Below, piece by piece: positions 1-5,140 of a DNA stretch of 5,140 nucleotides. How positions within the stretch are numbered: position 1 is the stretch's first letter; each line of letters starts with the position of its first letter. The notes under the pieces are model-generated. The model worked only from the letters and a program-made list of their open reading frames with translations, was not told where the DNA came from and made no database searches. The position numbers were made by a program, and so were the translations under genes. This DNA comes from Balneolaceae bacterium (GTDB lineage: Bacteria; Bacteroidota; Rhodothermia; Balneolales; Balneolaceae), in the NCBI GenBank assembly GCA_007118525.1, contig SKRK01000190.1:1-5140 (forward strand), in the 5' to 3' direction.

Positions 1-713
1 GGCTCGCCATGCTTGCACAGCACCTGGTTGTCATCTTTGGTCTCTTTTCCGGTAATAAGTTCATGAATACCATCAGTAAAAATTACGCAGTTCTGAAGCA
101 CTTCTATCACTGAAATTCCCTTATGCTTGTTGGCTTCCAGCATCACCTGTTCCAAAAGTTTGTGATTATTATCAGGAACGCGGGCAAAAAAAGTTGCGCC
201 AGACCCGATGGCAAGTTCACCAACATTAAACGTATTTTCGATACTTCCCTCAGGTGCCGTTTTGGTTTTGATACCCGGAGGAGTTGTAGGGGATGATTGT
301 CCCTTAGTCATTCCATAAACCTTATTATTGAAAATGACCACATTCAGATTGATATTTCTTCGGCAGGTGTGGATAAAGTGGTTGCCGCCTATAGCCAGGC
401 AGTCACCATCACCGGTAAAAACCCATATGTTCAGTTCTGGATTGGCAAGCTTCGCTCCGGTAGCCACTGCAAGTGCACGGCCATGAATAGAGTGTATCCC
501 ATATGTGTCCAGGTAATAGGTAATCCTGGAAGAGCATCCGATACCTGAAACACTCAAAAAATTCTCTTTTGGTGTGCCCATCTGCGTCATGGCCTTTTGC
601 ATATTTGCCAGAATCATATAATCGCCACAACCGGGGCACCATCGAACAGCCTGATCGCTTGCGAAGTCCTTACGGGTCAGTTTGGCATCTTTTTCAAGTA
701 CGTCTTTATGCAT
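1..713 (-). CDS. korB: 2-oxoglutarate (2-oxoacid):ferredoxin oxidoreductase beta subunit, C-terminus cut by window edge
   Basis: The frame is open from ATG at 713 to the left edge (237 codons plus two bases), with no stop or frameshift. The product is the thiamine-diphosphate and [4Fe-4S] subunit of a 2-oxoacid:ferredoxin oxidoreductase, which with KorA converts 2-oxoglutarate + CoA to succinyl-CoA + CO2 and reduces ferredoxin in the cytoplasm. Visible motifs: WCPGCG (25-30), SGIGCSSR (56-63), HGRA (77-80), the ThDP/Mg motif GDGD...GGNH (101-112) ending in NN (129-130), then YGMTKGQSSPT (133-143). The four expected cluster cysteines are C26, C29, C60 and C209 (in EVLQNC). About 100 residues are probably missing, as family members are usually about 340 long. 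The start lies directly on the korA stop, so translation is likely coupled. Substrate (2-oxoglutarate versus another 2-oxoacid) is inferred from subunit type, not proven. Confidence 0.95.
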   Translation of the reverse strand, partial: MHKDVLEKDAKLTRKDFASDQAVRWCPGCGDYMILANMQKAMTQMGTPKENFLSVSGIGCSSRITYYLDTYGIHSIHGRALAVATGAKLANPELNIWVFTGDGDCLAIGGNHFIHTCRRNINLNVVIFNNKVYGMTKGQSSPTTPPGIKTKTAPEGSIENTFNVGELAIGSGATFFARVPDNNHKLLEQVMLEANKHKGISVIEVLQNCVIFTDGIHELITGKETKDDNQVLCKHGE

Positions 714-715
714 TA
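711..715 (-). promoter_or_regulatory. korA stop / korB start overlap (TAATG)
   Basis: On the minus strand the korA stop TAA (715-713) shares its last A with the korB start ATG (713-711), giving TAATG. No purine-rich Shine-Dalgarno is visible just upstream, where the sequence is the AT-rich end of korA. This arrangement usually means that ribosomes ending korA restart on korB, which would keep the two subunits in equal amounts. The overlap is seen directly; coupling is inferred. Confidence 0.7.
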
Positions 716-2563
716 TATCAGAGTTAACTGGTTAATAATTTCTGCTTTAATTTCAGATGTGAAAAAAGCCTGTCCCTGTATTTTGTTGAACTGTTTGTAC
801 CTGAATTCCGGAAATTGAGACTTCAAATAGTTTACAAACTGTCCATTGTTTAATTCACAAACCAAAATGTGTTCGTACTTTTTAAATATCTCTTCTGTAT
901 TAGCCGGCAGCGGATTGATATAGTTAAAATGTGCAAATCCTACATCGGCTTCACCCTCCTCAAGAAGTTCTGTCACGGCGGTATTGATAGCACCGTGGGT
1001 ACTGCCCCAACCAACCACCAAAAGTTTTCCGCGTTGAGCACCAATCGTTTTAAGTGTGGGTAATTTTTTTGCTATCCGTGCAATTTTCTCTGCACGGATT
1101 TTGGTCATTTTTTCATGATTGGCGGGTTCATATGTAAGATTACCGGTATTTTCTTTCTTTTCCAGCCCACCTATGCGATGTTCAAATCCTGCATCTCCCG
1201 GGCTCTTCCAGTAACGACTTAAAAATTCGGGTTCTCGCTGAAAAGGCTCCCACTCTTCCGGATTTTTGTCGAATTGCGGGATCCTTATTTCAGGCAGTTC
1301 CTCCTTATCAGGAATTCGCCATGGACTTGTTCCGCTTGCCAGGTATGTATCGGAAAGCAGAATTACAGGAGTAGAGTGCTCCATCGCTATTTTTGCTGCT
1401 TCATAACTAAATCTGAAACAGTCATCAGGTGAGCTTGCTGCCATTACGACTAAAGGAGCGTCACCATGCCGGCCATAGAGTGCCTGATAGAGATCACTTT
1501 GTTCCGTTTTTGTTGGCAGACCGGTTGATGGGCCTGCTCTCTGAACATTGATGATTACAAGAGGAATTTCAGATATCAATGCAAGGCCCATTGCCTCTGA
1601 TTTGAGTGACAACCCGGGACCTGATGTTGTGGTAACAGATAAGTTGCCGCTAAATGATGCTCCTATCGCAGCACATATAGCTGCAATTTCATCTTCAGCC
1701 TGGAATACGATCGCACCCATATCTTTTCTTGCCGATAGTTCATGCAGTATCTCAGAGGCCGGGGTGATCGGATAAGAAGAGAGTGATAACTTACGTCCGC
1801 TTTTTTCAGCGGCAGCCAGTAACCCCCATGCAGCAGCCGTATTGCCATCAATATTGCGATAGGTTCCCTTCGGCAGGTTTGCCGGCGGTATTACAATAGA
1901 TGCACTAAAAAGTTCGGTACTTTCGGAAAAGTTAAAGCCGGCTTCAAGGGCCAGTTTATTTGCTTCGGCAATGGTTGGTTTATTGCCAAACTTGTTGTCA
2001 ATCAGTGTTTTAACTTTTTCGAGTGGACGGCTGAAAATGTAGGTGACAATGCCCAGGGCAAACATATTTTTACTTCGGGACATGGCCTGATTCTCAAGCC
2101 CCAGATCTTTTAATGCCGATTTGGTAAGAGAAGTTGCAGGTGCCTGAATGACGTGGTACTCATCAAGTGAATCATCCTCGAGGGGATTTGATTCATACTC
2201 CGCCTTTTTCAAATTGCGCGGACTAAAACTATCCATATCGGCAATAATGGTACCGCCCGGTTTGAGCATACTGATGTTTGCCTTAAGAGCCGCCGGATTC
2301 ATCACAACCAGTACATCAACCTGATCGCCCGGTGTGTAGATTTCTGTGCCTCCTATCTGAATTTGAAAACTCGAAACACCGCCAATACTGCCCTGAGGCG
2401 CCCGGATTTCAGCAGGAAAATCGGGCGTGGTTGTGAGGTCAAGCCCTTCCTGTCCAGAAGATTGTGAAAACATATCACCGGTTAGCTGCATGCCATCGCC
2501 GGAATCGCCGGAAAAACGGACTACAACTTTTCGCATCTCTTTTTCTAAAACGTGTTCAGACAT
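713..2563 (-). CDS. korA: 2-oxoglutarate (2-oxoacid):ferredoxin oxidoreductase, fused gamma-alpha subunit
   Basis: This 616-residue protein has the length and domain order usual for KorA. Residues about 10-215 are the gamma domain (SGDSGDGMQLTG at 18-29, FPAEIRAPQGSIGG at 49-62), which helps bind CoA and the partner subunits. From about 235 comes the alpha (pyrimidine-binding) domain with YPITPASEI (264-272), the ThDP-activating glutamate region QAEDEIAA (288-295), SGPGLSLKSEAMG (314-326) and QRAGPSTGLPT (341-351). The signature HRIGGLEK (462-469) plus the NHEKM segment (482-486) is typical of KorA. A transketolase-C-like domain follows (LLVVGWGSTHG 514-524; FNYINPLP 546-553). No ferredoxin domain is fused, so an external ferredoxin is needed; one is encoded just upstream. 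The start at 2563 is backed by AAGGTG five bases before it. It overlaps korB by one base and forms the core of the enzyme with it. Pyruvate or branched-chain 2-oxoacids remain possible substrates. Confidence 0.96.
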   Translation of the reverse strand: MSEHVLEKEMRKVVVRFSGDSGDGMQLTGDMFSQSSGQEGLDLTTTPDFPAEIRAPQGSIGGVSSFQIQIGGTEIYTPGDQVDVLVVMNPAALKANISMLKPGGTIIADMDSFSPRNLKKAEYESNPLEDDSLDEYHVIQAPATSLTKSALKDLGLENQAMSRSKNMFALGIVTYIFSRPLEKVKTLIDNKFGNKPTIAEANKLALEAGFNFSESTELFSASIVIPPANLPKGTYRNIDGNTAAAWGLLAAAEKSGRKLSLSSYPITPASEILHELSARKDMGAIVFQAEDEIAAICAAIGASFSGNLSVTTTSGPGLSLKSEAMGLALISEIPLVIINVQRAGPSTGLPTKTEQSDLYQALYGRHGDAPLVVMAASSPDDCFRFSYEAAKIAMEHSTPVILLSDTYLASGTSPWRIPDKEELPEIRIPQFDKNPEEWEPFQREPEFLSRYWKSPGDAGFEHRIGGLEKKENTGNLTYEPANHEKMTKIRAEKIARIAKKLPTLKTIGAQRGKLLVVGWGSTHGAINTAVTELLEEGEADVGFAHFNYINPLPANTEEIFKKYEHILVCELNNGQFVNYLKSQFPEFRYKQFNKIQGQAFFTSEIKAEIINQLTLI

Positions 2564-2568
2564 CGTAT

Positions 2569-2574
2569 CACCTT
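2569..2574 (-). promoter_or_regulatory. ribosome binding site of korA
   Basis: The minus strand reads AAGGTG followed by five bases (ATACG) and the korA ATG. It is the only clear Shine-Dalgarno-like site in the window; the ferredoxin and DHOD-like genes have AT-rich or ...ACC leaders with no such purine run. It supports 2563 as the true start. Confidence 0.6.
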
Positions 2575-2603
2575 ACATGGATAGTTGCGGATTATGAAAT
2601 TAA

Positions 2604-3138
<535 letters not shown>

Positions 3139-4146
3139 CTACTTAAAATCTTCCATTTTAAACCCCTGCAGTATTTTAATATAGTTTGCACGTTCAAATG
3201 AACTGGGGTCTGCAACCGAAGCCGAGCTCATAGCTCCTTTTAACTCATCAACAGAGTTATACTCTTTCTCTTCCATCCATTGAATCATCTCTTTTTCTAT
3301 GTGCTTCAATATACCCGGGCCGCTGTATAACAGAACGGATGCCATCATAGCTATATCGGCGCCAACCAAGAGCATTTTAAGTACATCTTTAGCGGTATGA
3401 ATACCTGTGGTTGCTGCTAAACTACCTTTCAGGTGAGGGCGCAGCATCGCAATCCAGCGCAATGGAAGCCGTTTCTCAAATGAGCTGCTTAATTCAAGGC
3501 TGGGGGTTACTTCCAGAGTATCAAGATCAATATCGGGCTGGTAGAACCGGTTAAACAGGACGAGCCCATCGGCACCCGCCTCTTCAAGCCTGACAGCCAT
3601 ATTGCCAAAGGAACTGAAATAAGGTCCTAATTTTACAGAAACAGGTATATTTACAGCCTGTTTCACGGCTTTCACATCATTAATATACATCTGCTCTACA
3701 TCCTGTGATGTGAGATTAGGATCTCCTGCGATGTAGTATATATTCAGTTCAATGGCATCGGCACCGGCCTCTTCCATCTTTTTGGAGTAACTCATCCACC
3801 CCCCCTCAGACACCCCGTTAATGCTCGCGATTATGGGAATATCTACTGCGTTTTTCAGTGCTGAAATCTGCTCCAGATAATCTTCGGCATGAAGATTGTG
3901 ATATTCCTGGGGTTCAGGAAAGTAACTTGTAGCTTCGGCATAACTCTCTGCCGATGTGTTTAAAAAGTGATCAAGAGCTTGGTTTTCAGAATCAATCTGT
4001 TCCTGAAACAGAGAATACATAACCACCGCAGATGCTCCTGCATCTTCTAATTTTTTAACATTATCAACCTCACTTGAAATAGGAGAAGCTGAAGGTACGA
4101 GAGGGTTTTTTAACCTCAGGCCAAGGTATGTTGTTTCTAAATTCAT
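3139..4146 (-). CDS. dihydroorotate dehydrogenase-like flavoprotein (function unassigned)
   Basis: This 335-residue protein has the FMN-dependent TIM-barrel layout of class 1 dihydroorotate dehydrogenase: an N-terminal strand with GLRLKNPLVPSASPIS (9-24), IIASINGVS (105-113), ELNIYY (133-138), a conserved lysine in VSVKLGPY (169-176), LVLFNRFYQPDID (196-208), and a C-terminal FMN-phosphate-type segment ATTGIHTAKDVLKMLLVGAD (245-264). There is no signal peptide or membrane segment. The catalytic loop NLSCPN of true class 1A enzymes (with Ser in place of Cys in other classes) is replaced here by NIYYIAGDP, so the usual base is absent and pyrimidine synthesis is unlikely to be its role. The family is commonly annotated as DHOD-like and often sits beside nifJ, as here (31 bp after it, probably one transcript), which hints at a redox job tied to pyruvate or ferredoxin metabolism. 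Substrate and electron partner are unknown. The start is the ATG directly before the conserved N-terminal strand; no strong Shine-Dalgarno is visible. Confidence 0.9.
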   Translation of the reverse strand: MNLETTYLGLRLKNPLVPSASPISSEVDNVKKLEDAGASAVVMYSLFQEQIDSENQALDHFLNTSAESYAEATSYFPEPQEYHNLHAEDYLEQISALKNAVDIPIIASINGVSEGGWMSYSKKMEEAGADAIELNIYYIAGDPNLTSQDVEQMYINDVKAVKQAVNIPVSVKLGPYFSSFGNMAVRLEEAGADGLVLFNRFYQPDIDLDTLEVTPSLELSSSFEKRLPLRWIAMLRPHLKGSLAATTGIHTAKDVLKMLLVGADIAMMASVLLYSGPGILKHIEKEMIQWMEEKEYNSVDELKGAMSSASVADPSSFERANYIKILQGFKMEDFK

Positions 4147-4177
4147 GGTGATCTAATTCGTTTGTGAACGTTATTTA

Positions 4178-5140
4178 CTATTCTTCAGGAGCATAAACCT
4201 TTTCGAGCTGCTCGTACACTCGCCACTGCTCATTCACTTCTTTTTGAGCCTGGGTCATGAGTTCTTTTGCAACTTTCGGATTGGATTTAGCCAGCATCAG
4301 ATATCGCATTTCATTGTATGCATACTCTTTGAGTCCGATTTTTGGAGCTTTTGAATCGAGCTGAAACGGATTCTCATTCTTATCAATCCTTGAGGGATCA
4401 AATCTGAATAATGGCCAGTAACCTGCGTCAACGGCCAGTTTCTGCTGGTTTAGTCCATACTTCATGTTGTAGCCATGAGCTATACAGTGGCTATAGGCAA
4501 TAATGATGGATGGCCCGGGATAGCGTTCCGCCTCAATCACCGCCTTCATGGTTTGAATATCACTGGCACCCATTGCAATACGGGCAACATACGCTTTACT
4601 TCCCTGTATCGACATAAGGCCGAGATCTTTTTTGCCAACTCGTTTACCGGCAGCGGCAAATTTGGCTACAGCTCCCAACGGTGTTGCTTTAGAGCATTGT
4701 CCTCCGGTGTTGGAGTAAACTTCAGTATCCATCACCAGAATATTTACGTCCCGGCCGCTTGCCAAAACGTGATCCAGACCGCCATAGCCGATGTCGTAGG
4801 CCCAGCCGTCTCCGCCAAAGATCCAAACACTCTTACGTACAAGATAATCGGCCAGGCTTAACAACATTCTGGCATTCGGATTATCCGATTTATTGAGCAT
4901 TTCCTTTAGTTTGGCAACCCGCTCTCGTTGTTCATAAATGCCGGGTTCCGTGGATTGATCAGCTTTGAGTATGTCATCAACGAGATTGTTATCCAGAGCG
5001 CCATTCATGGCCGATATCAATTCACGGGCCTGCTCGGTGTGCTTATCGATGGTTACCCGGAAGCCAAGTCCAAATTCAGCGTTATCTTCGAAAAGTGAAT
5101 TCGACCAGGCAGGGCCTAAGCCTTCACTGTTCTTGGTGTA
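4178..5140 (-). CDS. nifJ: pyruvate:ferredoxin (flavodoxin) oxidoreductase, C-terminal part, N-terminus beyond window edge
   Basis: The frame is open from the right edge (first codon TAC at 5140) to TAG at 4178, giving the last 320 residues of a protein that is usually about 1,170-1,200 long. This is the ThDP-binding domain VI of single-chain PFOR, which splits pyruvate with CoA into acetyl-CoA + CO2 and passes electrons through three [4Fe-4S] clusters to ferredoxin or flavodoxin. Visible in fragment numbering: GPAWSNSLFEDNAEFG (9-24), the ThDP/Mg motif GGDGWAYDIGYGG (109-121), DTEVYSNTGGQCSKATP (138-154), and AYSHCIAHG (215-223), whose Cys219 is the expected last ligand of the cluster nearest ThDP. 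Only about 100 residues follow that cysteine, so the oxygen-protective C-terminal extension known in Desulfovibrio africanus PFOR appears absent. A TTG at 5020 is not a start, because the conserved protein continues upstream. The DHOD-like gene follows after 31 bp. Confidence 0.97.
   Translation of the reverse strand, partial: YTKNSEGLGPAWSNSLFEDNAEFGLGFRVTIDKHTEQARELISAMNGALDNNLVDDILKADQSTEPGIYEQRERVAKLKEMLNKSDNPNARMLLSLADYLVRKSVWIFGGDGWAYDIGYGGLDHVLASGRDVNILVMDTEVYSNTGGQCSKATPLGAVAKFAAAGKRVGKKDLGLMSIQGSKAYVARIAMGASDIQTMKAVIEAERYPGPSIIIAYSHCIAHGYNMKYGLNQQKLAVDAGYWPLFRFDPSRIDKNENPFQLDSKAPKIGLKEYAYNEMRYLMLAKSNPKVAKELMTQAQKEVNEQWRVYEQLEKVYAPEE

Noticed and set aside
297..548. 83-codon plus-strand frame, and an overlapping minus-strand 409-642 frame
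   Set aside because: Both are shadows of korB, whose minus-strand frame across this stretch contains every expected beta-subunit motif.
1..713. Possible pseudogene or missing beta subunit after korA
   Set aside because: Translating the minus strand from 713 gives an uninterrupted frame to base 1 with all four cluster cysteines and the ThDP motif; it is simply cut by the window edge.
4475..4861. 128-codon plus-strand open frame
   Set aside because: It lies wholly opposite the ThDP domain of nifJ, whose minus-strand translation is strongly conserved; its own product has no recognisable motif.
5018..5020. TTG as a start codon for a 280-residue protein
   Set aside because: The same frame continues upstream to the window edge and encodes the NifJ-conserved segment with LFEDNAEFG, so the TTG is an internal leucine codon.

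Overview
The window is a co-directional block of redox-metabolism genes, all on the minus strand. It contains the core enzymes for ferredoxin-linked oxidation or synthesis of 2-oxoacids. Genetic order (5'->3' on the minus strand, right to left here): the C-terminal end of a pyruvate:ferredoxin/flavodoxin oxidoreductase (nifJ, cut by the right edge); a complete dihydroorotate-dehydrogenase-like flavoprotein; a 184-bp AT-rich gap; a complete two-cluster ferredoxin; a complete gamma-alpha fused subunit of 2-oxoglutarate (2-oxoacid):ferredoxin oxidoreductase (korA); and the matching beta subunit (korB, cut by the left edge). Nothing on the plus strand looks like a real gene.

Organism: the moderate GC content, starts mostly without a Shine-Dalgarno, the NifJ plus DHOD-like pairing, and a ferredoxin with a long loop between its two cluster motifs all suggest a member of Bacteroidota or its relatives (for example Balneolaeota/Rhodothermia). 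This is inferred from protein style and gene order; there is no rRNA or marker gene to prove it.

Layout: 1-713 korB (237 codons, C-terminus missing); 713-2563 korA, its stop fused to the korB start as TAATG; 2604-2954 ferredoxin, 40 bp before korA; 2955-3138 non-coding, the likely promoter region for ferredoxin-korA-korB; 3139-4146 DHOD-like protein; 31-bp gap; 4178-5140 nifJ C-terminus (320 codons before the stop).

How they work together: NifJ interconverts pyruvate and acetyl-CoA + CO2, and KorAB interconverts 2-oxoglutarate and succinyl-CoA + CO2. Both exchange electrons with a low-potential carrier. Neither KorA nor the visible part of KorB contains a fused ferredoxin domain, so the adjacent two-cluster ferredoxin is the natural partner. 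The DHOD-like protein keeps an FMN-barrel framework but lacks the catalytic loop of true dihydroorotate dehydrogenases, so its substrate is unknown; it is the least understood gene here. No mobile element, CRISPR array, RNA gene or clearly new system is visible.
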